Assembly: GCF_024323335.1 (NCBI RefSeq)
Contig: NC_066583.1
Span: 414,296,031-414,360,030 of the forward strand
DNA: 64,000 bases
Direction: 5' to 3'
Source of the DNA: Lathyrus oleraceus
Taxonomy: Eukaryota; Streptophyta; Magnoliopsida; Fabales; Fabaceae
A program made the position numbers and the translations under genes. The notes under the pieces are model-generated. The model was not told where the DNA came from, searched no databases, and was given only the letters and a program-made list of their open reading frames with translations. Shown here in pieces: positions 11,329-23,182 of the stretch. The first letter of the stretch is position 1. Each line of letters begins with the position of its first letter.

Positions 11329-11965
11329 GCTCGCTAGGCGAGCAGATTGGTTCGCCCAGCGAACCTGAATGTCATGTTCGCTTAGCGAGCAAATCCTTCG
11401 CTAGGCGAAGCCCACGCGTTTTCAAAATATAACAGAAAATCTTGGGCTTGAGTTACCCTCATTTGAACCCACAAAGCCACGAAATTAGGCTATATATACT
11501 AGACTCCCATCTCCCAAAAAGACCTGACCTAAAAAGACCTGAGCTAACCTGACCTAAAACCCTGGACAGAAAGAAGAGCTAACTGATTCGGAGCAACCTC
11601 CGGTCACTGAAGGAAACTCATTTGCAAAGAACTAATTCCAGACTCTAGGATTGCTCTGCAAACCCAACCAGGGCAATTCAATTTCAATCAATCTCTCCAA
11701 TCAGGTTTGCCTTATTCCCATTACTCTATGCTTTATTTGAATACTCTGAATGTATGAGGTATTATCGCGACGTTTTGCCCACGGGTTTAAATGTATATGA
11801 ATATGTAAATCAACGCCTTGAATGTTTTAATCATTTTGTTTCTGATGGATACCATAGGGTTTGGGTTGCCGAGATCAGACGGTTATCAATGAAGAACCCA
11901 AAACCCGCAGGCCTTCGCTAGCACCTTCGCTAGGCGAGCCTGCAGCGAAGCTTCGCTAGGCGATG
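11329..11965 (+). repeat. Short palindromes of CGCTAGGCGA type in the H1 LTR
   Basis: Four compact inverted repeats lie at 11329-11410: GCTCGC/GCGAGC, GGTTCGC/GCGAACC, TCGCT/AGCGA and CTTCGC/GCGAAG, with loops TAG, CCA, T and TAG. More copies are at 11913-11965. They lie on both sides of the TATA-like box. Confidence 0.65.
11491..11498 (+). promoter_or_regulatory. Putative TATA box of the H1 LTR
   Basis: TATATATA about 420 bp into the LTR, followed by CT-rich and A-rich text typical of a plant leader. This is a prediction from sequence only. Confidence 0.45.
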
Positions 11966-13005
11966 CAGCAGCGATCGTGACAGTAGTTGTTTTTTCTGTT
12001 TTCTATAATCTTTTTGTGTTCTGTTATGACATGTTTTCTATTGCATCCATGCATTGCTTCCTAACCTGTTTGTTGAGTTTTTGTGAGGGCTCACATGACT
12101 CTTGAAGAGATAGCTTGCGTGGTATTCCACTTTATTTGTGGGATGCCCCCTGGAGATTTATTTCGATTACCTGTGCTGACTTGCTTTCTTTGATGGTGCT
12201 AGCTTGAGAGATCCTTGGGTTTCTTGCCCCCTTAGTTGTTGTTACTTCGGATCTTTATCCGTGTGGTACTTTTACCTCTTTCCCATATTTTACCGCTTTC
12301 TTAGCTGGAAGACCTCGATAGGAGGCAATGTTTTCTTTTGTTTGTTTACTTGATACATGTTTTGTGTGGTGTGGTCGTCTCCCCCACATGATTGCTAGGC
12401 TTCGTATAGTCTATCGTTTGCATGTCAATTTAGGTAGCACTGTTCCTTTGTCTAGGACTTCCTTTTTGCATGAGCCTTCCTAAAACACAAACAAACTCAT
12501 TGATTTTTCTTCTCCTAAGAACACGTTAACTCCTTCTACTATAGGCGAGTAAGTCTCCAAAGGTCGAGCATCCGGTAGATTGCGTAGTAATGTCATTCAC
12601 CCAAAACAAACCCAGTAGTTTGCCGAGCTACGAAGACTCTGATTCTCATATTCAGATGAGATACGTATGTAGTGGATGCGACATCCGTGCGAGTCATTTT
12701 CTTTTGACCCCTCTTTTAGTAAATAGTACATTAGATAAACCCACACCCTTTAGACAAGAACAACAAGAGTGGATCCCTTAGAGTACTACGGATGCGTAGG
12801 GGTGCTAATACCTTCCCTTTGCATAACCGACTCCCGAACCCAAGATTTGGTTGCGAGATCTTGTCTTTTCCTTTCCTTTTTCCAGGTTTACTTCGAGCGT
12901 TTCCTTTCCCTCTTTTGGGATAAATAACGCACGGTGGCGACTCTTCTGTCATTTCTTTTTCGCCGGTTGTTTTTTCGCATACTATGATTTTTTCAGGTTG
13001 CGACA

Positions 13006-13290
13006 ACTAGGAGCCCATCTTCCATACCATAAATTAGTCAAGGCGTTATCCCTGTTGAATTGCGGATGGATGTACGATACCCGTGCAAAGAAAATGGGAG
13101 CATCTCATGCCAATCCTTGTAGGTCACAACCATCTTCTGAATTATCTTCTTGATATTCTTATTCGCAGCTTCAACAACCTCATTCATCTTTGATCTGATT
13201 CACAACCAAAGTTGAATCTCCGCAGACGTCAAGATACTTGATTCTGAGATCAATGGCCTATTCAAGCCCCATAATGCAAGCTTCATACTA
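13006..13290 (-). pseudogene. RNase H tail fused to an integrase fragment by deletion
   Basis: On the minus strand the RNase H text (EACIMGLE, then STLVVNQIKDE) is followed at once, near 13185-13192, by the E-bearing part of the integrase core (VVEAANKNIKKI) and its downstream HGYRTSI region. The zinc domain and the first two catalytic Asp are missing. The sequence stops abruptly at 13006 against the LTR of H1. Confidence 0.75.
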
Positions 13291-13773
13291 AGCTATGTTG
13301 TTCATACATTTAAAAGTCAATCTAGCTGTAAACAGAAAACGAGTGTCTTGAGGAGTAAAAATCAATGCCCCAATGCCATTACCATACTGATTAACAGCTC
13401 CATCAAATACCATGCCCCAACGGGAACCAGGTTCTGGCCCTTCTTCCAGCAATGGTTTATCACAATCTTTCATTTTCAGATACAAGATCTCTTCATCAGG
13501 AAAATCATATTGCACTGACTGATTGTCTTCAATCGGTTGGTGAGCCAAATGGTCTACTAAGACATTACCTTTGGTAGCTTTTTGAGATCGGTATTCGATA
13601 TCATACTCAGATAACAACATTTGCCAACGGGCAATCCTCCTAGTTAAAACAGGTTTCTCAAAAATATACTTGATTGGATCCATTTTGAATATCAACGAAG
13701 TAGTATGATTCGACATATACTGATGCAGACGCTTAGCAGCCCAAGCCAATGCGCAATAAGTCTTTTCTAGCAT
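13288..13773 (-). pseudogene. RT connection and RNase H domain
   Basis: The 161-codon frame starts inside the RT tether (LEKTYCALAWAAKRLHQYM), continues through the connection (ARWQMLLSEYDIEY) and enters RNase H with MVFDGAVNQYGNGIG, which holds the first catalytic Asp of the Ty3/gypsy RNase H. It would degrade the RNA strand during reverse transcription. It is separated from the RT frame by a stop near 13772 and is not functional. Confidence 0.8.
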
Positions 13774-14681
13774 AGATTACCGAGTCTCACAGACGGTGAA
13801 TTTCTTACTGAGGTAGTAAATTGCACATTCTTTCTTTCCAGTTTCATCTTGCTGACCAAGAACACAACCCATACATCATCAAGCACAATCAAATACATTA
13901 TCAACGGTCTTCCTTCAACAGGTGGAGACAGAATCAGAGGCTTAAGCAGATACTCTTTAATAATGTCAAAAGCTTTCTGGAAATCTTTGGTCCAATCACA
14001 AGACTGATCTTTCCGAAGAAGCTTGAATATAGGTGCACACGTGGCAGTCATATGCAATATGAATCTTGAGATATAGTTCAAGCGACCAAGAAAACCTCTG
14101 ACTTGCTTCTCAGTTTTGGGCGCAGGCATCTCTTGTATTGCTTTGACCTTGGCAGGATCGACTTCGATACCCTTCTCGCTGATAATAAATTCCAACAACT
14201 TACCAGAACGAACACTAAAAGTACATTTATTGGGAATCAAGAGGAGCTTGTACTTCCTCAAACCCTGGAATAACTTCAACAAATACTCAACATGTTCTTC
14301 TTCATCACTTGATTTAGCAATCATATCATCAACATAAACCTCGATCTCTTTATGCATCATATCATGAAAAATAGTGGTCATAGCTCTATGGTATGTTGCA
14401 TCAACATTCTTTAAATCGAAAGGCATCACTCTATAATATAATGTTCCCCAGGGCGTAATGAATTTGGTCTTCTCCATATCTTCGGGTGCCATCTTGATCT
14501 GATTATATCCTGAAAATTTGTCCATAAATGAAAAGACTTTGAAATTAGTTGTATTATCTACCAACATATCAATGTGTGGTTGAGGGAAATCATCTTTTGG
14601 ACTAGCTTTGTTCAAATCTCTATAATCGACGCACATGCGGAGTTTTCCATCCTTCTTCGGAACAGGAACAATATTGGCCAC
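13767..14681 (-). pseudogene. Reverse transcriptase domain (decayed)
   Basis: The frame starts at the Met of the conserved VANIVPVPKKDGK block and carries CVDYRDLNKASPKD, FSGYNQIKM, the catalytic Y116-V-D-D119 box and GFLGRLNYISRF. The block normally reading MPFGLKNAGATYQR is altered to MPFDLKNVDATYHR. A nonsense codon lies just upstream (minus strand, near 14685) within the same block. The C-terminal 30 residues are frameshifted nonsense, so the tether is lost. In a live element the enzyme would copy the genomic RNA in the cytoplasmic particle. Confidence 0.85.
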
Positions 14682-15112
14682 CCATTACGCATATTCAGCA
14701 TTAACAAGAAAACCAACATCAATTTGTTTTTTCACTTCCTCTTTGATCTTTACCGCCATATAAGGATGAGCCTCCTCAACTTCTGCTTGACTGGCGGGCA
14801 TTCTGGCTTCAATGGCAATCTATGTTCCACAATCTCATAATCCAAACCAGGCATGTCTTGATAAGACCATGCAAACACATCTAAATATTCTTGGAGAAGA
14901 TCAATCAATCCCTTCTTAACCTCCGGACACAGTTGAGACCCAATCTTGACTTCTTTTACATCATCTTCGGAACCCAAGTTGACTAGCTCAATCTTCTCCT
15001 CAAAAGGCTTAATGGATTTTTCTTCATGCTCAAGTAGATGAGATAATTCATCTGATACTTCTTCATCAGTCTCTTCCTCAGCCTCAAACAAAGGGAAATC
15101 GAAATTTGGAAA
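14682..15112 (-). pseudogene. RT N-terminal lead-in
   Basis: This segment encodes FEAEEETDEEVSDELSHLLE, then NLGSEDDVKEVKIG and the block FAWSYQDMPGLD, EHRLPLKPECPPVKQKLRR that precedes RT motif 1. It shares the layout of 6993-7245 but continues further. A frameshift near 14750 and a stop near 14685 separate it from the RT core. Confidence 0.75.
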
Positions 15113-15255
15113 GGGATATTTTGGTCACAATTGACTTCTCTAAAGTAAAAAAATATCAAATCATCAGTCTCTTCCTCAGCCTCAAACAAAGGGAACCAAC
15201 CTGCATAATGATTTGATATTTTGACTTTAGAGAAGTCAATTGTGACCAAATATTA
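15064..15255 (-). repeat. Local duplication and inverted repeat
   Basis: A 35-bp segment (15064-15099) recurs at about 15161-15197. It sits in the loop of an inverted repeat whose arms, about 46-50 bp each, are at 15116-15165 and 15207-15252 and differ by only a few bases. The structure splits the start of the RT frame. It looks like fold-back or template-switch synthesis during repair or reverse transcription. Confidence 0.75.
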
Positions 15256-15450
15256 TGCAGATGGACAATTATTACTTATTTATGTTTTTTTTATGATTAC
15301 CATTTTCTGAAAAGCGAAAAGTAAAAATAAAACATCATAGATGTGGATGAATAGAATTGCATTTTATTGATGATAATTGAAATGCTTAACAATGTTCACT
15401 TCTCCCTTAGGCATAGGAGAAGGATTTTTCTTAAAATAATGAAAAAACAA
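15256..15450 (-). other. Intron-like gap before RT
   Basis: This AT-rich, stop-filled stretch lies between the gag-pro tail and RT. Read on the minus strand it contains a pyrimidine tract ending CGCTTTTCAG (around 15308-15320), which would serve as a splice acceptor. That fits the known Ogre intron position. Confidence 0.45.
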
Positions 15451-15451
15451 A

Positions 15452-15784
15452 TTACTTAGAGCGATGGACAATAATGAGAACATTAATAACAGCCCAATTG
15501 TTGTAAGTCTTGCCATGCATCATAAAGTTGGCGCAATCTTCATCTTCATCACCCTTGATCACAGCAGCTGAGTGTTGTTCATTACCATGGATGAACCCTC
15601 CGCTACGGAAACTCGGTTGCACTTCTTCAGCTTTGACATTAAACGGCCCCTGCTGAAATCCCAATCTGGCCTTGTACTTGTTCTCTGCAACTTCTACCAT
15701 TTGGCCCCACTGATCTGTACTGCCTGCCTCAATAGCTTTCTGAGCATCTTTGAAAGAAGACATGGGTTCCTTAGTTTTCTTCAC
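15452..15784 (-). pseudogene. Post-protease tail of gag-pro
   Basis: The conserved Ogre tail is present: SFKDAQKAIEAGSTDQWGQM, then ARLGFQQGPFNVKAEEVQ, SGGFIHG and an acidic end reaching NNWAVINV. In other copies this tail follows the protease and precedes the intron. The role of the region is unknown. A stop just upstream (near 15787) interrupts the link to the protease. Confidence 0.7.
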
Positions 15785-16146
15785 CTAAGCAATAGACAAG
15801 GCTTGGAACAGAGTTCCAACAACCTCCTCAGATTTAACATACGTAAAGGATGACAGATGGCTCACCAAAAGCGCTTTCTCTCCACCAACAACGACAAGCT
15901 TGTCGTTCTTCATAAATTTCACTTTCTGGTGTAGAGTAGATGTTACAGCTCCGACCTCATGAATCTATGGCCTTTCCAACAAGCAGTTATAGGCCGGGTG
16001 GATATCCATTACTTGAAAAGTAATCTGAAAATCACTCGGACCTATCTTCACTGGAAGGTCCACTTCTCCAATGACGGTTTTGCGAGAACCATCAAATGCT
16101 TTGACGATTACGCCATTATACCTCATCGGGGTGCCTTGATAGGTAA
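15785..16146 (-). pseudogene. Retropepsin C-terminal half (truncated)
   Basis: The frame from about 15965 encodes YQGTPMRYNGVIVKAFDG, KTVIGEVDLPVKIGPSDF and MDIHPAYNCLLERP. It is very close to the intact protease at 63870-64000, so this minus-strand remnant and the plus-strand Ogre at the window end are related families. The catalytic Asp half is missing because an LTR end joins at about 16147. Confidence 0.75.
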
Positions 16147-17879
16147 AGCTAGCGAAAATATACCCGAACGTATCACACGCTCGAACATACAACAGAGTCG
16201 CCATCGAACTTTATTTATCCCCAAAGGGAAGGGAAAACATCGATAAAACCCGGGGAAAAGAGATATGCTGGGTAAGGAAGTCAGTTATGCAAGGGGAAGG
16301 TATTAGCACCCCAAACATCCATGGTACTCAATGGGAACTGTTTTGATTGGTCTCGCTCGAATAGGTACGATCTAAGATTACTTACGAAAGAATGAGAAAA
16401 GGAATAGAAAATAGATAGAGTGCTCGGTGAGGATTGGGGCCCTCATGCCTATGTATCCTCATAGTGCAATGAGGAATTCAGAGCTTCGTAGTTCAAGGAA
16501 CTAGAGGCAAGAGGTGGAAAGAAATGTGATAGAAGGTATGATGTGAACTAAATAATAGTGTGATTTGAACTCCAAAAAGGGTGAAAACATGAACCCAAGA
16601 GTAAACAGGTATGAACGGACAAGTGAGGGCGTATAGCACTTGTATCACTGTATTGGAACATCCGAAAAAGAGAGGAATTAGGTGTTTGGGATAAGGGCCA
16701 AACAACTCTTGGTTCACAAGGAGGTACAAGATGGAGCACAAATATATATTGTATTAGGCTCAAAGATAAAGGTATATCACGTGGAATGAAAGAAGGTAGA
16801 TTATGAGTGTATCGCGAAGTGAACGGAGTGAAGTGATCGAAGTCACGGAATTGGATATTTGGTAATAAGTGACTGAAGAAATGTTGTTTGAAATCGAAAG
16901 GTGAAAGTGTATTGGAATCCATAAGAGAAATGAGATTTCTACCATAGAGGGAAACAACTCTGACCGCGACAGGGTGTTATCCAAAAAAGAAGGAATTAAA
17001 TGTTTGGGATAAGGGTCAAACAACTCTAGGTATGAAATGCGGAATATTCGTTAGGCGTCCTAAAAGGGTGATATGGAATTGCAAGGAAAGTGTATTTCGA
17101 TGTCAAAGAGACAGTATGTCACTGGGTGAACGGTTTATGATCGAAGGTAAATAGTGAATTGTGAAAGATGTGAATGATGCCCTAAGGCGAAGGATGAATA
17201 ATTAGAAGTATGCTCGCCAAGGATTCACATCCTCGTGCCTACGTATTCTCATCGTGCAATGAGAAAGTCAGAGCAATCGTAGTTCGGAACTACGAGAATA
17301 GAGAGAGAAATATTTTAGTACTGGAGTGCAAGGAGTTGTGTGTCACTTTCTAGGGAATCAACAATTCGAGATCAAATATGGATATCATTTTGGATCCAAG
17401 AAGGAGATAGACTCTTAATCGAAGAGCAAGGTATGCACCTACCAATACGTGGACTAGCAGACCGCCACTGTAAGGTAAAGCAAAAAAGAAAGATTGAATT
17501 AAGTGTTTGAGGTTGTTTTCCCAAACAACTCTCGATTGAAGAGATGGATTGTCATTAGGACGTCCTAAAAGGATAGACAAGGAGTCCAAGGAGAATTATG
17601 ATTGATCTCAAAAAGATGGTATGCTTGAAAGAATGAAGAATGGTAGATAAGATAGAGCTTACGAAGAAACCGGGTTCTCCTGCCTATGTACCCTCGCAGT
17701 TCAGCCCACTAGGGCTGAAAAGAAATTGATTGGAGGAAAGAAGAAATGGATGATTGCAATTGAAGTGATATGAATGGATAGACTTGATAGTTACTGGATG
17801 AAATCACACTAACTTTCAAGTGGATGGAGAAGAGTCTTTGTAGTTGTTCATGCATGGAAGATGAAGACCTTATCAATTG

Positions 17880-18245
17880 TTAGATTCGAATTGCACTAAA
17901 GTCTATGAATGAGGGAGAATACGATGAGCGCTGGGTCATACTTCCCATACCCAAAGATACTCAGAATGGGGGTAGGAATACTCCAGCCCCACTCCTTCTC
18001 CACTACTTAAAGCTCGTGTCGTACAACTTGATTCATGATTGATAAGTTGTTGATTGTAGTCCTTGTGTTTGTTGTTTTTGCTTTCGTAGTGAGAAACTTG
18101 TCAATCGTATGATTAGAATGGTGCTAAAGTCTATGAATAGAGGCGAATACGATGAGCGCTGGGTCATACGTCCCATACCCAAAGATACTTAGAATGGGGG
18201 TAGGAATACTCCAGTCCCACTCCTTCTCTATTGCTTAAGGCTCGT
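17880..18245 (-). repeat. Tandem duplication, period 228 bp
   Basis: A segment of about 135 bp containing GATGAGCGCTGGGTCATAC and GGGGGTAGGAATACTCCAG occurs at 17880-18013 and again at 18104-18245, with few differences. Confidence 0.8.
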
Positions 18246-20046
18246 GTCACACCCTTCTAACTTTGATTTTACAAGTGTTGAAGATGCCACCTTTCATGTA
18301 CTTGAATAATCCGCTGCTTGGTATCACTGAAGATGCCTTGATCGAAGATCTTATCTTGAGGCCTTGAGATCCACAACTTGGAAGAAAAGTCTTATTAAGT
18401 GACCAAGGGTCTTTTGGTCACTCAAATTAGACTGCGGGATTATACAAGTTCAAAGGAATTAATTAATCAAAATTGCTTTTGATCAATTCAATCATGGTTT
18501 TTTTTTATGTTTTTAGGGAACTAGGTTAGGATCTAATTGAAGTTAGTAATTGTTAGAAACTACCCTAAGGGATCATGCATTAGAAATTTGATTAAAAATT
18601 CTAAGATAGAAGTCCTAAGGGAACATGTGCAAATTGGTCAAAAGGTTGATTAAAAGTCCTAAGTATAAGCCCTAAAATTGTAAGGAGATGATTAAAGTCA
18701 TATGTCACATTCTAATCCTAATGGGATCATGTCATTCTATCACTAAAATAACAAAAATAAGCCCATCAGGGCAAAATGGTCATTTGCAAAATATGTCAAG
18801 TTCTATGGTCTAAAGTTGATTAGGTCCTAATGTGGATCTTGAGTTCATGTTAAGAATGGTGAAATTCTAAATTTAAGAAAAGCATAATTGTTTCTAATTT
18901 TAATCAAATTAAAATTCCTAATTAAAATTCTAAGGAAAAATCCTAATTAAATTCTAATGAAATTTCTAATTAAATTCTAATGAAAATCCTAATATGCTAA
19001 TGATCAAGATTTAAATTCTAATTGCCAATGACTAACCTAATTTAACTAATATTGTGCTAATTAACCTAATTAAGTTGTAAAAAAAAACAATCAAGAAAAT
19101 AAAAGAAAAATAAAACAATTAAATCAGGAGGTGTGAAATGGAAAAGGAGGTATAAACTGAATTTGGCTATGGGCTACAGGATGAGCCCAATACATCTTTT
19201 TTAAGCAGGAAGCAAAAGTCCCAAAAATGGGTGGTGTGTGAAGTAAAAATGGGCATGGGCTGCGTCTAAGCCCAATGCTAACTCAAGTGTTTCCAAGGGG
19301 GTGCACGTTGGAAATGTGAGGCGAAATCAGCAAAATGCCAATGGGCTTGGTTAAGCCCAGTTCCACTTCTTTCCAAAGTCTTTAGGGGTGTATCAGGAGT
19401 GCATGGTATGTCAAAAGCAAACTCAATGGGCCTTAACAACTTAAGCCCAGTACCTCTCCCTGTTGACTTGTCCAAGTCAACAGGTTTGAATGAAAATTCA
19501 AAAAGCGCCTTTCTTCTTTACCGTCCGTTCAATAACGGCACACCGCGCCGGCGTCCTTCGCCGATGCCAGTATCGGTTTACAACTAAGAAATACCACCAA
19601 TGGATGTGCCATTGTATGCTAAACATGAATATGGAAATGGAAATGGGAAACAGTCCCTGAGTTGGTTGAATCAAGCCTAATCAGTGGAAGAACCCTAGCC
19701 TCTCTAAGTCAAATTAAATGGAATTTATCCTGAATTAACCTATAACACCATAGGGCTTTCACTTCCTATCCTCAATGCTACACTCCGGTATGCTCAAAGC
19801 ACGAAAATATCACAGAAGAGAAACTGACTTATAGTAGAAGACGATCAGAAAACTTTAGTAGGTGAGCTCTTGATCTTGATTTGTACTCTCCTTCGTCCTC
19901 CTTTTTCTTCTTCTTTTGAATTCGTGAATGGCTAAATGAGAATGCAGTGGTTTAGCTCAAGCGAAATTGAAGCTTCAATGTGAAGCTTCAATGGCTTCTT
20001 TGAGAGAGAAAATAGAGCTCTAGTGAGGGTGAGGGAAGAAATTGCA

Positions 20047-20123
20047 AGAGAGAGAGAGAGAGATTACAAGTTCAATAAAAAATTTGAGGGTTCTTAAAAT
20101 GTGAGTGATGAGTCTCTTAAATA
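20047..20123 (-). promoter_or_regulatory. Possible core promoter of the minus-strand LTR
   Basis: On the minus strand TATTTAA (20117-20123) precedes, by about 55 bp, a (CT)n run at 20047-20063 and a pyrimidine-rich leader. This arrangement is common in plant promoters. The assignment is tentative. Confidence 0.35.
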
Positions 20124-21131
20124 GAGGTTAGGCTTGGAATTTGTTAGCTTTGGATTTAGGTATTGAGTTGGTTAGATATGGTTAGGAGTTAGTTGGACCC
20201 GATTCACTGAGTTAACTGAAAACTCAGTTGGTTAGTGAATTATAAACTCAGTTAGTTATGTTAGTTTAGGTTGATTAGTGAATAAGTGAACTTGAGATTA
20301 GACTGGCTATAACAGGTTGGAATTAGACTAAAGTTATGGAAATGATTGTTAGTGACTTGATACACTTGTTGCAGGTTGGACTTAAGTGACTTTAGTTTTG
20401 CCCCTTTGAATTGATGAATAGCTTGATATGTGAATGTCAATAACTTTGGTACATAGACTTGGTTCAGTGCTTCACAAGTTTTATCCCACTGCTAGTATTC
20501 AATTCCTTTGCCCTTACCTGTTTCTTTTGCTGCAGCAAGCTTGAGTATATTTGGCTTATCATCTCAACTCAAGGTTTAGACATGGTAGACTTATTGATGC
20601 AAACATGGGGAATGTTTGGCCTTGAGGTGTGCACACCACTGTGATGAAGATGCCATGCTGCTATGTCCTTTGTCTTGCCTGCTATGTTGGATCCTTTCTC
20701 AGTTCAGCAGGTGGTGAGTGGCTAAGCATGGCTTGATTTTCTTATTGGAATGCAAGGTAAAAGCCATGTGTTTGAGTTGGCATTGATTGGTTGTGTCCTG
20801 CTGTACAAGGGAATGCTTACTTGGGTTTTTTGCTCATGATGATCCTTGTTGATAGGCATGGCCACTAATAGGTTTTGCTTGTGGACATTGCAACTCTTAT
20901 TTGTTTCAATTCAACAAATGTTTTGCATGTTTTAATTGATAAAATGTCATTGTTTTAAACAAGTAAATTTTTTTCAAATTGTTGTTTTAAACAAAGTGAA
21001 CATTCACAATGATGGAAGGATACTTAAGAATTTCTCAGTGCTCTCCCAAGGGTGGCATGATTTCCGACAAGTAAGACATTTGTTCATAATTCCTGGCATG
21101 GTTGTATCCTCTTTATCCTGCTTTATTGTTG

Positions 21132-21212
21132 GGGTTGCTCCCCAAGCAGAGTTGTTGTTGTGGGTTGTTCCCCAAGCAGAGTTGTTGTTGTGGGTTGTTC
21201 CCCAAGCAGAGT
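21132..21212 (+). repeat. 30-bp tandem repeat, about 3 copies
   Basis: CCCAAGCAGA recurs at 21141, 21171 and 21201 within nearly identical 30-bp units that include GTTGTTGTTGTGGG. Confidence 0.9.
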
Positions 21213-23182
21213 GTTGTGGAAGACTTCGTTTTCTTCTCCAGCAGTAGTCTCCTTCCAGTGCAGTCGCTAGCGGAGTTGTTGTTTCTCTCCTCAGCATGGT
21301 AGCTTTCTTTTTGAAGATTCAGTGGTTGGTGGATTGATATCCCGGTACTTTACCACTTTCCTCAGCTTTGTCGCGAGCGGATTGGTTGCTAGCTCCCCAT
21401 CAGAGCGTTTAGCTTTCGGAAGAGAAGTGATTATTTTCCTCCTCAGCAGTTGTTGATTTGTGTTTGGAAGGTGTAGCATTCAGTGGTTGATCCCCCAGTT
21501 CTCCTCCATATCCCTAGTGGGTCCCTCAGTGGATTCCCTAGCCGTCAGTAGATTTGTGGTTTGGTGGATTGTATTTATGCGAAGTCCCCAAAAGAGTTGG
21601 TATCCCCAACAGAATCAGGATTGCATCTGTGATAATCCCCTCAGAATCTCCGCCAGAGCTGGTATCCTCGACAGAGCTGCTTTCGTGATAGTTTCTGCTT
21701 GTGAAATCTCTGTTTCCCCAGTAGGGTCGGTTGGTAGCCTATCATCCAGAGATTGGGGTGATTTCCCGTTTGCTTTTGATCCTCAGTAGAGTAGCTTGTT
21801 GCAGAATCTACTTGTGTGATCTGTTTTTCCTTCAGTGGGTGTATTCCCGATGGAGTGGCTATTTGTGTTCTCCCCAGGTAGAGTTGCTTGTGCAGTAGAT
21901 TCTACATGGATGATCTATTCTTCCTCAGAGGGTTGTTCCCCAGTGGAGTTGTGTGGATTTGCTTTCATGGCAGTTCTCGCTTGTGCAATGAACTTTTGAT
22001 GCTGAGAATCCCCTGCAGATATCTCGGGATTTCTCCTGTTTCCCCAACAGATTTGTCTTTGTGGCCGTCGTCGCCTGTTGTGACTTTCTGTTCGCCAGTT
22101 GGGTTGATTGTTGATCCATTACACAAAGATTTTGTAATTTTTGTGATATCTCTGGTCTTTTGCCTCCCCGCAGATCTTGGCTTTTCAGCATGTAGATCTC
22201 CAGAAGATTGGCTTTCTAGTTGGTTTTTCCCCTGGAAGTATAGTACCGGGCGTTTGATTCCTGGACCCTGTTTGTTAGATATGTCTGTTTTGTCAGCACT
22301 CATCAAACATAAATTACGCATATTCATGCATAATCATAAAAAACATTCAGATATTCATGTTGCATTTTTTGCCATATACCTCTTATTTGTGGTCTCCTGC
22401 TATGGGTGATATAGATCTCTCCAATAGATCTCCTCCAAGCAGAGGTCGGGTGTCTAATATCTCAATATAGAGTCAGCCCCATAAGCAGAAAGTGTCTGTC
22501 TTTCCTTCTGCAGTTCCCCACCGAGATATATCCTCGTGGATGACGGTTTCTTCCGTTTCCTCCCAACACATATATTGGGATGGATTTTCCTATTGAGTTA
22601 TATCCTCATTAGGACGTGTCTTAATTCAGTCAGTCTTTTCAGTTTGACCCTGAATTGGCGTTTGTCAACTGTTTCTCGTGCTTCCCTGTGGAATAAATGA
22701 ATAATTGCCCAGTAACCAACATTAATTCTTTTATCCCCAGCGGAATTTTTTTGGGCCTCTACCCTCATACCGGTAGTTGTAAGTCCTATGTTCCCTCTTC
22801 TTTGTGGAATTTGTGGTTATATACCTTTTATTCCTCGGCAAGAGTCGATTTGGTTTTCTACCCAATATCCGGTAGTTGTAAATCCTAATATTTTCTGCTC
22901 TTCAGCAGTTGGTGGTTTGTTATAAACCCTATTTTGGTTCCCGTGTGGAATTGTGATTTCCTTCCATTCCCCACGTGGAGTTGTTGGTTTTCTACCCAGT
23001 ATTTGGTAGACGTAAACCCTATCTTTTATCCTCATCAGAGTTTGATGGCTGCTACCCAGTATTCGGTAGTTGTAAGTCCTATCTCTTCTCCCCTATCAAA
23101 GGTAACCTTTGTGGTTCGTTCTGGTTGATGGTGGATTTTGTGCTGTTGTGGTTTTATTCCCAACGGAGTCTGTGCTTTTTGT

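Larger units (their letters stand above)
1..13005 (+). mobile_element. Ogre-like Ty3/gypsy element, 3' part (element H1)
   Basis: The order gag-protease, stop-rich gap, RT start, integrase, long non-coding 3' region, purine tract and LTR is that of a Tat/Ogre-clade element on the plus strand. The 5' LTR and most of gag lie before the window. The element is dead: nonsense codons at 1527, 1557 and 7466, a frameshift near 1570, loss of RT and RNase H near 7250, and a solo LTR of another family at 1610-6471. Its right end at 13005 abuts a minus-strand integrase fragment, so H1 probably inserted into that older element. The target-site duplication cannot be checked because the left end is missing. 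Confidence 0.85.
11072..13005 (+). mobile_element. 3' LTR of H1 (TGTAGCACC family)
   Basis: The LTR begins TGTAGCACCTC just after the purine tract and most likely ends GGTTGCGACA at 13005, where a minus-strand integrase fragment starts abruptly. The 1934-bp length is shorter than the TGTAAGACC LTRs. It ends with the same kind of text as its relatives (CCTTCCCTTTGCATAA, ATAAATAAC, GGTGGCGACTC). A TATA-like box is at 11491. The right boundary is inferred from the homology switch and could be off by a few bases. Confidence 0.75.
13006..16146 (-). mobile_element. Ogre-like pol remnant, minus strand
   Basis: Read on the minus strand this is protease C-terminus, post-protease tail, intron-like gap, RT, RNase H and a piece of integrase. 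It is cut at 13006 by the end of H1 and at about 16147 by a minus-strand LTR. Internal deletions and several nonsense codons show it is old. It is the probable host into which H1 inserted. Confidence 0.8.
16147..20880 (-). mobile_element. Minus-strand Ogre-type LTR remnant
   Basis: Read on the minus strand the stretch ends with the family's LTR text: CCTTCCCCTTGCATAAC, ATAAATAAAG, GATGGCGACTC and a terminal TCGCTAG-like end against protease sequence. A TATA-like box (20117-20123) followed by a CT microsatellite supports the LTR reading. Three degenerate copies of a segment containing 'ACTACG...TACGTAGGCA'-type text lie at about 16430, 17230 and 17670. I could not find a clear 5' end; about 20880, where a plus-strand 3' UTR begins, is only a limit. 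There is no gene. Confidence 0.55.

Noticed and set aside
21102..21302. Small protein with SCCCGLFPKQ-like repeats
   Set aside because: Product of the 30-bp tandem repeat in a non-coding 3' UTR.
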